Below are positions 39,161 to 47,453 of a stretch of DNA of 64,000 nt, in pieces (positions within the stretch are counted from its first letter, which is position 1; every line of letters starts with the position of its first letter). Position numbers and translations under genes: made by a program. The stretch is taken from positions 1,364,001 to 1,428,000 of the forward strand of contig NZ_AP028068.1 in assembly GCF_030297155.1 (NCBI RefSeq), in the 5' to 3' direction. The notes under the pieces were generated by a model. It saw only the letters and a program-made list of their open reading frames with translations. It made no database searches and had not been told where the DNA came from. This DNA comes from Vibrio sp. FE10. GTDB taxonomy: Bacteria; Pseudomonadota; Gammaproteobacteria; Enterobacterales; Vibrionaceae.

Positions 39161-39253
39161 TGGGCTTGGTTGTCGTTGTCTGTATTTTTATTTTTTGGGC
39201 CGCGATGTTAAGCGGTGTATGACCCGTCCTGATATGGGTTGACACTTGATTGA

Positions 39254-40060
39254 CTAAAACGCTCGATGTACTTCATCGGGCGTTTTGTATTTTAGAGCGG
39301 TGTGAGGCCTATATTCATTATAGATTTTTACTGATTCGGCGACCATTTTCTTTGCTTCATCTAAATCATTAGGCTTATTCAACAGATACTCCATCTTCAA
39401 TATTCCGTTGATCCTCTCTGCCAACGCATTCTGATAACAGTCATAGCCATCAGTCATTGAGCAAGATACATCATACTGTCGATGCAACTCTTGGTATTCC
39501 ACAGAGCAGTATTGAACACCTCGATCTGAGTGATGTACAAGCTCACCTGTATTCTTCCGCTCTTTCAACGCGTTTAAAAAGGCCTGCTTGACCGTGCGAG
39601 CTTTCATATCATCACCTATGTGATAGCCCACGATTTTTCTTGAGTAAGCGTCCGTCACTAAACTGAGATAAGTACTACCACACCGCGTTGCTAGATAAGT
39701 AATATCTGCAACCCATAATTGCTCTGGTCTTTCCGGTATTAAGCCTTCTTTGATTCGATTTGGATGGCAGTAAAAGCGATGATTACTGTTTGTGGTTCGA
39801 TGATAAGCCCTTCGATTCGGCACTAATAATCGATTCATTCTCAGCAGAGAAAATAAGCGGTCTCGACCGATTTCAATATCATTCTGAGCAAGTAAATACT
39901 TGATCTTACGAGCCCCTATACGAGGGTGCATCATCCTTTGCTCCTTCACAAAACCGAGTACTGATTCATCTTTCTTTGTCTGATGAATTTCTGTAACACA
40001 GCGCTTGTAGAAAGCTTGTCGTGTAATACCGATGAAGTGACAAGCTTTAGTGACGGTCAA
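39254..40060 (-). CDS. IS3-family transposase OrfB (DDE integrase core)
   Basis: 268 residues from a TTG, or more likely reached from OrfA by -1 frameshifting. The HTH_21 segment (RIGARKIKYLLAQNDI) precedes an rve domain with VADITYLATRCG (first Asp), HHSDRGVQYCS (second Asp) and ALAERINGILKMEYL (Glu). On the minus strand a run of six A (complement of 40072-40077) joins the OrfA frame to the OrfB frame by -1, giving LLRKKTVRKLTVTKACHF. The frame is intact. Confidence 0.93.
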   Translation of the reverse strand: MTVTKACHFIGITRQAFYKRCVTEIHQTKKDESVLGFVKEQRMMHPRIGARKIKYLLAQNDIEIGRDRLFSLLRMNRLLVPNRRAYHRTTNSNHRFYCHPNRIKEGLIPERPEQLWVADITYLATRCGSTYLSLVTDAYSRKIVGYHIGDDMKARTVKQAFLNALKERKNTGELVHHSDRGVQYCSVEYQELHRQYDVSCSMTDGYDCYQNALAERINGILKMEYLLNKPNDLDEAKKMVAESVKIYNEYRPHTALKYKTPDEVHRAF

Positions 40061-40476
40061 CTTTCTGACCGTTTTTTCCTTAATAACTCGGCCTTGCGCT
40101 TCTTTGAGATTCGGACACCGAAATCTCGATCCATGACTTTTACAACCGCTTCAAAGAACTCAGCTTTGAGCTGAGTCTCTTCTAATTGCTGCTCGAGTTC
40201 TTTGATTCGTTGCTCTGGGGTTTGAGTTGAGGAAGAGTTTGACATAGTCGCTCCTAACGCTCTCGATTGTTCTGTTCCTTTAGACCAATCTAGTTGACCA
40301 TGTTTGCGAAGCCAAACTAAAACGGTAGAGCGACCTTGGATCCCATAACGTTCTTGAGCTTGCTTATAAGTCATTTCGCCTTTTTCAACTTGGCTGACGA
40401 CTGCCAATTTAAAGGCAAGAGAATAATCTCGTTGAGTACGTCTACTTGTTGTTTTCATGACACTCTCCAATTTCAT
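40057..40476 (-). CDS. IS3-family transposase OrfA (HTH)
   Basis: 139 residues; an internal ATG (MKTTSRRTQRDYSLAF) about six codons in is an equally possible start. The HTH segment QRDYSLAFKLAVVSQVEKGE then YGIQGRSTVLVWLRKHG is typical of IS3 OrfA, followed by a coiled coil rich in Glu, Gln and Leu (ELEQQLEETQLKAEFFEAVV). It ends just after the six-A run used for frameshifting. Confidence 0.93.
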   Translation of the reverse strand: MKLESVMKTTSRRTQRDYSLAFKLAVVSQVEKGEMTYKQAQERYGIQGRSTVLVWLRKHGQLDWSKGTEQSRALGATMSNSSSTQTPEQRIKELEQQLEETQLKAEFFEAVVKVMDRDFGVRISKKRKAELLRKKRSES

Positions 40477-40519
40477 GTTGGAAATGTGTCAACCATATTT
40501 AGGACGGTACAGTATAAAC

Positions 40520-40548
40520 AAAGGGAGCCCATCTGGGCTCCCTTTTTT
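40520..40548 (+). terminator. Probable original terminator of the Tad operon
   Basis: The stem AAAGGGAGCCC pairs with GGGCTCCCTTT around a 4-base loop, then further T. It lies six bases beyond the IS3 target duplication. With the IS3 removed it would stand about 80 bases after the OmpA stop. Confidence 0.88.
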
Positions 40549-40591
40549 GATTCATCGCGTTATTTGATAACTAGATAATATAACCAACCAC

Positions 40592-42895
40592 CTATGCCGT
40601 TGGCTCAGGTAGTTCTTCTGTATCCACCTGAGTCGGTGTCAGATACCCACATAGCTCATCGTAAGGAATAGGGCGAGAGAAGTAATAGCCTTGCATCAAA
40701 TCACATCCACAGGCCTTTAGAATCGAGAAGTGCTCGTTTGATTCTACGCCTTCTGCTAATACCACCATGCCGAAGTTTTTGCCAATTGCGATAATGTTTT
40801 GCACCATAGTGAGTGACTGCTGGTCTATAGCGATGTTTTCAATGAAACTCTTATCAATCTTAAGTTCGTCGATAGGGAGTGCTTTCAACATGCTCAATGA
40901 TGAGTAGCCGGTACCGAAGTCATCTAGAGAGATCTTAATATCGTTTTCTTTGAGGGCTTCGAAAAGCGGCTTCACTATAGCCACATCTTCAATGAATAAG
41001 CTTTCAGTAATCTCTAGCGTTAAGCAGCTAGGAGAGAACTGATACTTCTCAAGCGTTGCGAATAGGTGTTCTGAGAACGACTTATGTGAAAACTGACGCA
41101 CGGATATGTTGATCGAAAGGCCGATCTTTTGTTCTGTTGTTCGATGCAAATGAGCGATTTGCATGATGCTGGACTCGATAATAAAGGTACCGAGTTTTTG
41201 CATTAAACCCGTGCTCTCCGCGACCGGTATAAACACATCGGGCGGAACAAATCCTAGTTCGTCATCAATCCAACGAACCAATGCTTCTACGCCATGAGTA
41301 CTCTCATCAGCGCGAACTAGAGGTTGGAAAGCCATGAATAACGTTTGTTTCTCAATCGCAATACGTAACCGTTGCTCTACTTTCATTTTGTAGAGGTGAG
41401 CGTCTTGCATGGCTGTGGTGAAAATGCTGTACGAGTTTTGCTGCTGCTTCGCTTTATACATCGAAATATCGGCGGAGCGGAGTAGGCTATCTAGATCTTT
41501 TCCGTGTTCAGGGAAACGCGCAATGCCGATGCTACAGCCCAACAAGAACTGAGAATCTTCGACCTCATAAGGTTGGGAAAGGACTTCGATAAGGCGTTCT
41601 GCCAGTCGTTTAATCTCGGTTTCACTCGTTATCGGCGTTAAAAACAAAAACTCATCACTAGACTCGCGCACCAATAAGCTGAGTCGAGAGCGGAATCGCA
41701 TCAAACGCAATGCGATCTGTTTGAGCACCTTGTCACCGAAGTCGTGCCCGTGGGTATCATTGACACATTTAAAGTTATCGATATCGATAAACAAAAGCGA
41801 GAATTGCTCTGACTCATCTTCTATCCATTTACCAATGTTTCGGCGCATGTATAAGCGGTTTGGTAGAGAGGTTAATGGGTCGTGGTTGGCTTGGTAAATT
41901 AGCTGACTTCGAGTTCTTTGCTCGTTCTTAGCGATCGACTTAACCAATGTATAGAAGCCAAACTGTAGAAAGATAAAGGCAACGAAAAGAACGCTGAACT
42001 CAGAAACGAATATTTTATCAACATGATCGAGGTCGGTTCGGCCAATAACCCAAAGCTTATAGTTGTTGATGTATTTTGCACTTAATAGCGCGTGATAATT
42101 ACCGTTATCGACAACAAAGGAGTACGTTGAATCTTCATTTTTAGCGTTATCAACACTCAAGCCAGTTTGTTGAACAAAATTTTCAACGGCCAGTTTCATG
42201 GTGCTATCGCTGATAGGTTTTAAGTACGAATCTAGATTGTTGATGTCGCTAGAGTGAAACTGTCGATAGCGATCTTCTCTGACCAAACTTAACGTGTTGT
42301 AGCTGCCGGCATGGGCATTGTTCTCGAAGACGATAGTGTTGTCTAAGCGCAAGCCCGCCGTCATAACCGCATCGACGTTCTTGCCATCGATTGAGATTGA
42401 TTTTCTTAACGGGATAACGAGGCTGTTCAATGATTGTTGAAAATAGGTTCGTCCCAAAACCATTTTGTCACTGGACATGGCTTCTAGAAATGAGTCTCTA
42501 GTGTATGGGTATTGAAGTAAGTTTCGCTGATCAGACAGTTGCATGTTGGAACTGATGGCGAGATAGTCCCCTTGGGGATTGAGTAGCCCAAAAGCTGCAA
42601 TCGCAGGGTGAGTATCTAGCAGCTTATCCAGTATTGGTCGAATTTGAATGGAGGCAGTACGAGTGAAGTCAGACTGCTGGGCCAATTGGTGGCCAACCAC
42701 TTCAAGCAGGGCTTCTTGACTGGTCAACAGTGAGCTTACAGAGCTAGAAAATAGCTCGACTTGAATATGTTGTTGTTGGGTGAAATCATCTCTGTTGGCT
42801 TGCCATTTAGTTACGCCCAACACGGCGAAAAGTATCACGGTCAGCAGTACGATCAGAGCGTACAGAGACCAGATATTTTTCTTAAATAGAGCCAT
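40592..42895 (-). CDS. Membrane GGDEF-EAL protein with degenerate GGDEF site
   Basis: 767 residues with a membrane helix at 10-30, a periplasmic dCache-like sensor region (about 35-290), a second helix near 300-320, a GGDEF domain (about 335-490) and an EAL domain (about 505-760). The cyclase active-site motif reads SSDEF (in VRESSDEFLFL) instead of GGDEF, so diguanylate cyclase activity is probably lost. The EAL domain keeps EALVRW, EITESLF, DDFGTGYSSL, KIDKSFI and LAEGVES, so phosphodiesterase activity is expected. It may lower c-di-GMP in response to a periplasmic signal. It lies beside the Tad locus but is convergent with it. Confidence 0.93.
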   Translation of the reverse strand: MALFKKNIWSLYALIVLLTVILFAVLGVTKWQANRDDFTQQQHIQVELFSSSVSSLLTSQEALLEVVGHQLAQQSDFTRTASIQIRPILDKLLDTHPAIAAFGLLNPQGDYLAISSNMQLSDQRNLLQYPYTRDSFLEAMSSDKMVLGRTYFQQSLNSLVIPLRKSISIDGKNVDAVMTAGLRLDNTIVFENNAHAGSYNTLSLVREDRYRQFHSSDINNLDSYLKPISDSTMKLAVENFVQQTGLSVDNAKNEDSTYSFVVDNGNYHALLSAKYINNYKLWVIGRTDLDHVDKIFVSEFSVLFVAFIFLQFGFYTLVKSIAKNEQRTRSQLIYQANHDPLTSLPNRLYMRRNIGKWIEDESEQFSLLFIDIDNFKCVNDTHGHDFGDKVLKQIALRLMRFRSRLSLLVRESSDEFLFLTPITSETEIKRLAERLIEVLSQPYEVEDSQFLLGCSIGIARFPEHGKDLDSLLRSADISMYKAKQQQNSYSIFTTAMQDAHLYKMKVEQRLRIAIEKQTLFMAFQPLVRADESTHGVEALVRWIDDELGFVPPDVFIPVAESTGLMQKLGTFIIESSIMQIAHLHRTTEQKIGLSINISVRQFSHKSFSEHLFATLEKYQFSPSCLTLEITESLFIEDVAIVKPLFEALKENDIKISLDDFGTGYSSLSMLKALPIDELKIDKSFIENIAIDQQSLTMVQNIIAIGKNFGMVVLAEGVESNEHFSILKACGCDLMQGYYFSRPIPYDELCGYLTPTQVDTEELPEPTA

Positions 42896-43278
42896 GAGAT
42901 GCCTTTTGTTGGTGACTACTTTTAACAGAGTGCAAGCGACAAACTATTAGGTCGTCAGCGTGATTCATGCAACGAAAGATACAAACATCAATGATGAAAG
43001 TATCAGTGATTAAATAGTGTAACGACTACGAGCAGAGATTCTTGAGTAAAATATTAATATTCACCACACTGATAACGATTTGCTCATGATTAATCACGGT
43101 TTATGGTCAGTAAATCGCTATAGATTAGAAGCAACCGAGTCAATCCAGATTTGTTTTCAAACGACGTAGCATTACCGCAAAGCAAAAAGCTTACTGTGTG
43201 AGACGTTAAGTCATCACTACGAGTAAGCTCTTTATGCATGCGCAGTCTATTCTAACAGTAGCATTAAGCTAAGTTGAA
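42896..43278. other. Intergenic region between the GGDEF-EAL and sulfurtransferase genes
   Basis: About 380 bases. It should hold the promoter of the GGDEF-EAL gene (minus strand) and the end of the sulfurtransferase transcript. No credible gene or clear hairpin was found. Confidence 0.45.
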
Positions 43279-44142
43279 TTATTTTTTGGTCACGGCGATA
43301 GGTAATTGCTCGTTAGCACCCCATTCAGTCCATGAGCCATCATAAACCCCCATTTCACCTGAATATCCAGCCAGCTTAGCGGCCAATAAGATGATGCAAG
43401 CCGTCACACCAGAACCACAGCTAAAGAACATCGGTTGAGAGGGGGTTAAGTCTAGGGTCGAGAAAATGTCGACTAACTCTTCTTGAGGCTTCAATTTACC
43501 TGCATTTAAGACTTGTGCAAATGGTAGGCATATGGAGTTCGGAATATGGCCACTGCGCAAGCCTTCACGTGGTTCAGGTACTTCTGAATCGAAACGAGCT
43601 TGTGAACGTGCATCTAGAATGTTTGCACTCTTATCGTCGGAGTAGTTTTGGATTTGCTGAGCATTAACAAAGTAGTTGTCTTGGACCTTTCTGTCAAAAT
43701 CGCCCGGTTGCACCGCTGTTTTGTAGTCGGTATCTGTAGGGTAACCGGCTTCTATCCATGCAGGTAAACCACCATCTAAGATGTAAACGTTGTTGTGGCC
43801 CATTGCCATGAACATCCACCATGCACGGGGGGAAGCGAAGGTTCCTGAGTTATCGTAAACCACAATGGTGCTGTCTTGGTTGATACCAATTTCTTGTGCA
43901 CGTGTGTTGAAGTGTTTTTCGGTCGGGAACATGTGAGGAAGCAAGGTGTGCTTATTACAAAAGTCTTTGTCGTAATCAAAACGAATCGCACCAGGAATCA
44001 TTTGTCCTTTGATCTTTTCTGACTCACTTGGAATCTGAAATTCGATACTGGCGTCGAGGATTACAATGTTGTCTTCTTCTAGCAAACGTTGTTGAAGTTG
44101 ATGCGGTGAAATGAGTGGCTGAGTCATTCTTATTATGTCCAT
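43279..44142 (-). CDS. sseA: 3-mercaptopyruvate/thiosulfate sulfurtransferase (two-domain rhodanese)
   Basis: 287 residues (282 if the ATG at 44127, MTQPLISP, is used; neither has a strong ribosome site). Two rhodanese domains are visible: an inactive N-terminal one (about 10-135, VYILDGGLPAW) and a catalytic C-terminal one (about 165-280) with the active-site loop CGSGVTA, Cys near residue 240. The CGSG(V/I)T loop is typical of 3-mercaptopyruvate sulfurtransferases. It is a cytoplasmic enzyme in sulfur transfer and cyanide/thiosulfate metabolism. The gene stands alone. Confidence 0.9.
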   Translation of the reverse strand: MDIIRMTQPLISPHQLQQRLLEEDNIVILDASIEFQIPSESEKIKGQMIPGAIRFDYDKDFCNKHTLLPHMFPTEKHFNTRAQEIGINQDSTIVVYDNSGTFASPRAWWMFMAMGHNNVYILDGGLPAWIEAGYPTDTDYKTAVQPGDFDRKVQDNYFVNAQQIQNYSDDKSANILDARSQARFDSEVPEPREGLRSGHIPNSICLPFAQVLNAGKLKPQEELVDIFSTLDLTPSQPMFFSCGSGVTACIILLAAKLAGYSGEMGVYDGSWTEWGANEQLPIAVTKK

Positions 44143-44198
44143 TCTTGTTGATACATCGATTAGTGCCGTTATATCGATTCGTCTCGTTATATCGACGA

Positions 44199-44513
44199 CT
44201 AAGGCGCAGTCCGGCAGTGGATGAACTGATAACTGCTTTGTCCGGTTATTTGATTGTTTAATGTATCAAGCGCGACCACAGAATCAAGAGGGCAGTCTGT
44301 TGTTGGTGGAATGGAAACGCGAAATATTTGGTTGTCTTGAGTTTCAACTGTGAGGTAGCGCCTATGTCCGTCTAGAGATTGAGTGAGAGTATTAGAAATC
44401 ACTTTGGCTTGAATACGTTGCCCTGTCTCTGAGGTCAAAGGGAAGTAGGTGAGAGCCAACAGCACACCGACACCACACATTAAGATAAATAGACCTATTT
44501 TTAACTGTTTCAT
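44199..44513 (-). CDS. Small membrane-anchored or periplasmic protein
   Basis: 104 residues with an N-terminal hydrophobic segment (about 5-24), then a soluble beta-rich domain with two cysteines (DCPLDS and FIHCRTA) that could form a disulfide in the periplasm. I do not recognise the family. It is 56 bases upstream of the sulfurtransferase on the same strand and may be co-transcribed with it. The coding status is supported by length, signal anchor and regular codon use only. Confidence 0.65.
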   Translation of the reverse strand: MKQLKIGLFILMCGVGVLLALTYFPLTSETGQRIQAKVISNTLTQSLDGHRRYLTVETQDNQIFRVSIPPTTDCPLDSVVALDTLNNQITGQSSYQFIHCRTAP

Positions 44514-45086
44514 GAGAGTAAGTCTTTGAAGGTAATCTTGAAAAGATAAGCCAGATTGGCAGTAAAGTGAATGTAATCAATCAGAAAGTTTGAGTGGTTA
44601 TCCATTCTTATACGATCAAAAAGTGAGCATCGCTGCTTCCTGAATTGGGATGTTAGCCCATCTATCTATGGTTCAAACAGCTAAGTAGCTTCATATTTTT
44701 TCTCAAATGAAAACACTTAATTACAACACGACTAATTGAAAATAAATATTTAATCTATTTTGGTTTGTTGGACACTTTATAGGTGATGACCAATCCCATA
44801 AATAATATTTAGTTAGTTGTCATTAAATAATTCTCTCGTGACTATACATTGTAGATATAAATGTTTTCTCGATAAAAATTCACTTTAAAGATGGAGATTT
44901 TTATGAAAAGAGTACTAGGTGTCCTGTCAGGATAAATAGTTATCATGAGGAATTTTACAGCTGAACCTTTACTATGATTTAGTAAATTGTGCATCCATAC
45001 ATATAAAAACTAATAAGTGCCAATATATGCTTTCTATTTCACTATTATAATAATGATGATTTAGTATTAATTATGTATGGTGATGT
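44514..45086. other. Intergenic region at the left edge of the surface-protein island
   Basis: About 570 AT-rich bases with no long reading frame. A 10-codon ORF, ATG 44903 to TAA 44935, encodes MKRVLGVLSG and has AGATGGAGA upstream. It may be a leader peptide or the stump of a lost exported-protein gene. A short direct repeat, TATGGTGA, occurs just before the next start codon (45077 and 45087 region). Confidence 0.4.
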
Positions 45087-47009
45087 ATGGTGAGAATAAA
45101 AAGTTTATGGTCGATGTTTTTGATGTTTCTAAGTTTAGTAGTACTTAGTGGGTGTGGTCATGGTGTTAGTGAACTTGTAGTTACTCCGAAGATCACTAAT
45201 ATTCCTGTAGGCCTTGATATTCAGCTTAAAGCAGAAAAAGTACTAGTAAACGGAAAGGTTATTAATGTCACAGATAGCAAAGATGTTAAGTGGTCCAGTT
45301 CTGATAAGTTTATTGCTAGTGTTGACGAAAATGGACTGGTTTCGACTAAAAATGTAATTGGTATTGTGGAGATCACCGCAACGGGGATCTTTAAAAGAAA
45401 GACGTACACGGATACTGTCATTGTCGACGTCACTGAAGATGGTATAGAGTCGATTACAATAACACCTCAATATGACTCCGTACCTATAGGCTTGACAAGA
45501 GCTTTTATTGCAACCGCGAACTTATTTAGTGGACGTTTTGTCGATGTAACAAACGATAGTTCTACAGTTTGGGTTAGCAGTGATTTGGATATCGCAGCAA
45601 TTTCAAATGATGGAGAAGGCAAGGGTGTAGCCGAAGCTAAATCTATAGGTTCCTCTACCATCACCGCGTCCGTTGAAACTGCAGGAGGGAGTCATAATGG
45701 CTCGGCAACCCTAAATGTTATGGAGGCAATTGCCGTTTCGTTAGAAATCTTACCGCAGGAACACACTATTGCAGTCGGCCTCGATGAGCAGTTCTCTGCA
45801 ATTATCTATATGTCTGACGATGAAGAAATTGATATAACAAAAAATGATTCAATTACTTGGTCGAGTAGTGACCCAAAGATAGCAACTATTTCAAATTACC
45901 CAAGTTCAAAAGGACAAGTTACAGGAGTTGATATTGGCACAGTAAGCATTGCTGTTTCAGGCTTGATTAATGGTGAACACATTTATGGTACTGCGCGCTT
46001 GGATGTGATGGAAAACGTTATAACCTCGTTAGAAGTTAAACCAAAAATTCAATCTGTACCAGTTGGCCTAGATAGATCTTTTAAGGTGTTTGCTCATTTG
46101 TCTGATGGGCAGGTAGTTGATGCGACGAGCGACTACGAGGTTAGTTGGAGTAGCAGCAATACTGATTTAGCCACTATCTCTAACTCATCATCTAACAAGG
46201 GTAATGCTACTGGCGTTTCCATGGGCGACGCTACTATTACAGCGTTTGTCGAAGTTAATAATAACGAGATTGTGGATACTGCGAAGCTTAGCGTGACCGA
46301 TGCTGTGCCTATTAATTTGGAGGTTACTCCAAAACCTCAACTAAGCGCGGATACCCCTCAGATACCTCTGAAGTCTGAAAAACAATTCAAAGCCGAAGTG
46401 GTAATGTCAGATGATGAACGAGTTGATGTGACCAAAGACAAGAACCTTTCTTGGATTAGTGAGGATTCGAGTGTTGCAACCATCTCTAATAATTTAATAA
46501 GCAAAGGCTTGGCTACAGGGGAAGGCGTGGGTACAACGTCTATTACTGCCAAGTTTCTATCGAATGATTACACTTTAGAAGATAGTGTTGTGTTGAGAAT
46601 TACCCCAGCTCACTCTATTAGCTTTTCGGTTATATCTGAGCAGTATTTTAACGAAGTTGTTGGAGTTGATGTCGAATATCTAGGTTACTTCAAAAGAACA
46701 ATGGGCGACTACTCTATAATCTCGGGTAGCGAGTATTTGACTAGTGATATGAGTGAGATTTACGTCAGTCGTTTTACTTCTATCTTTGGAGAAAATACCA
46801 AATTCTTTTTTGGACAAAGCAATTATTCACCCATTTCTGGCTCCTTACGTTATCAAGCAACCTTTAAGTGGCCAGACGATTCCACAAGTGAAGGTGTATT
46901 GGAGTGGGATTTTTATAGGATGCATTATGTTTTGAATGATCTTGCCGCTGTTCAAAACCTAATAGATAATAATTGGGACTTTACTCTTACCGTCTCTAAT
47001 ATTATGTAA
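45087..47009 (+). CDS. Lipoprotein with five BIG2-like immunoglobulin repeats
   Basis: 640 residues. The lipoprotein signal ends VVLSGC (about residue 22). Five BIG2-like repeats follow, starting near residues 28, 115, 217, 312 and 410, each with a pattern like LEVxPKxxSVPVGL, VDVT, WSSSD, ATISN and GxATITA. A non-repeat C-terminal domain (about 510-640) has aromatic-rich strands and no recognised family. The repeats suggest a rod that carries the C-terminal domain away from the outer membrane, as in intimin-like adhesins. Ligand unknown. The gene is AT-rich and stands at the start of an island of surface proteins. Confidence 0.88.
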   Translation: MVRIKSLWSMFLMFLSLVVLSGCGHGVSELVVTPKITNIPVGLDIQLKAEKVLVNGKVINVTDSKDVKWSSSDKFIASVDENGLVSTKNVIGIVEITATGIFKRKTYTDTVIVDVTEDGIESITITPQYDSVPIGLTRAFIATANLFSGRFVDVTNDSSTVWVSSDLDIAAISNDGEGKGVAEAKSIGSSTITASVETAGGSHNGSATLNVMEAIAVSLEILPQEHTIAVGLDEQFSAIIYMSDDEEIDITKNDSITWSSSDPKIATISNYPSSKGQVTGVDIGTVSIAVSGLINGEHIYGTARLDVMENVITSLEVKPKIQSVPVGLDRSFKVFAHLSDGQVVDATSDYEVSWSSSNTDLATISNSSSNKGNATGVSMGDATITAFVEVNNNEIVDTAKLSVTDAVPINLEVTPKPQLSADTPQIPLKSEKQFKAEVVMSDDERVDVTKDKNLSWISEDSSVATISNNLISKGLATGEGVGTTSITAKFLSNDYTLEDSVVLRITPAHSISFSVISEQYFNEVVGVDVEYLGYFKRTMGDYSIISGSEYLTSDMSEIYVSRFTSIFGENTKFFFGQSNYSPISGSLRYQATFKWPDDSTSEGVLEWDFYRMHYVLNDLAAVQNLIDNNWDFTLTVSNIM

Positions 47010-47453
47010 GTTAGCCAAACTATTCTAATGTTATTTTAAAGGGGCTATATTTCGTAAATCGATGGAGCTAAGTCAGTAACGAACCTACGATCTGATGAGT
47101 TGCATTTATTATACATCGTAGCCTCTTACTAAAACCTCTCGTTGGTTCAGCCATGACTGAAATGACTCTTTTCTATGTTAGTACTAGTACTGTAAGGTTA
47201 ATAACATAATATTTTGGCTCGCTAAGTCACGAAAGCTGTTCGTGATATAGCTGTACCATTAGGTCATCCTCATCTTGTTGTCATCGCTCACCTTTTTTAC
47301 GATTGTACTCAATTAACTCAGTGTCCAAAATATCTGTTCGGAGCAGATTTTCGAGTCATGGGCATTTTGTTATTTTATTTATTTTAAGTGCTCAATTTAT
47401 TTCGTTGATTCATTGCTAGCATCCACAAAATTTAGTTGGGGAAGGTAAAATAG
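47010..47453. other. Intergenic region before lipoprotein A
   Basis: About 440 bases without a credible gene. The segment around 47080-47125, with TACGATCTGATGAG and CATCGTAGCC, weakly resembles the leader in front of the IS5 remnant (50217-50257). That hints at another decayed IS fragment, which I cannot confirm. It presumably holds the promoter of lipoprotein A. Confidence 0.4.

Larger units (their letters stand above)
39220..40511 (-). mobile_element. IS3-family insertion sequence with 3-bp target duplication
   Basis: 1292 bp. The left end TGACCCGTCCTGATATGG and the complement of the right end, TGTACCGTCCTAAATATGG, are imperfect 26-bp terminal repeats that both run on to TTGACAC. Direct repeats GTA flank the element at 39217-39219 and 40512-40514. 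Two overlapping ORFs lie on the minus strand. It separates the OmpA gene from the terminator at 40520. Confidence 0.93.

Noticed and set aside
47080..47130. Second IS5 leader remnant
   Set aside because: Similarity to the segment before the IS5 remnant is limited to short words, and no transposase fragments follow.
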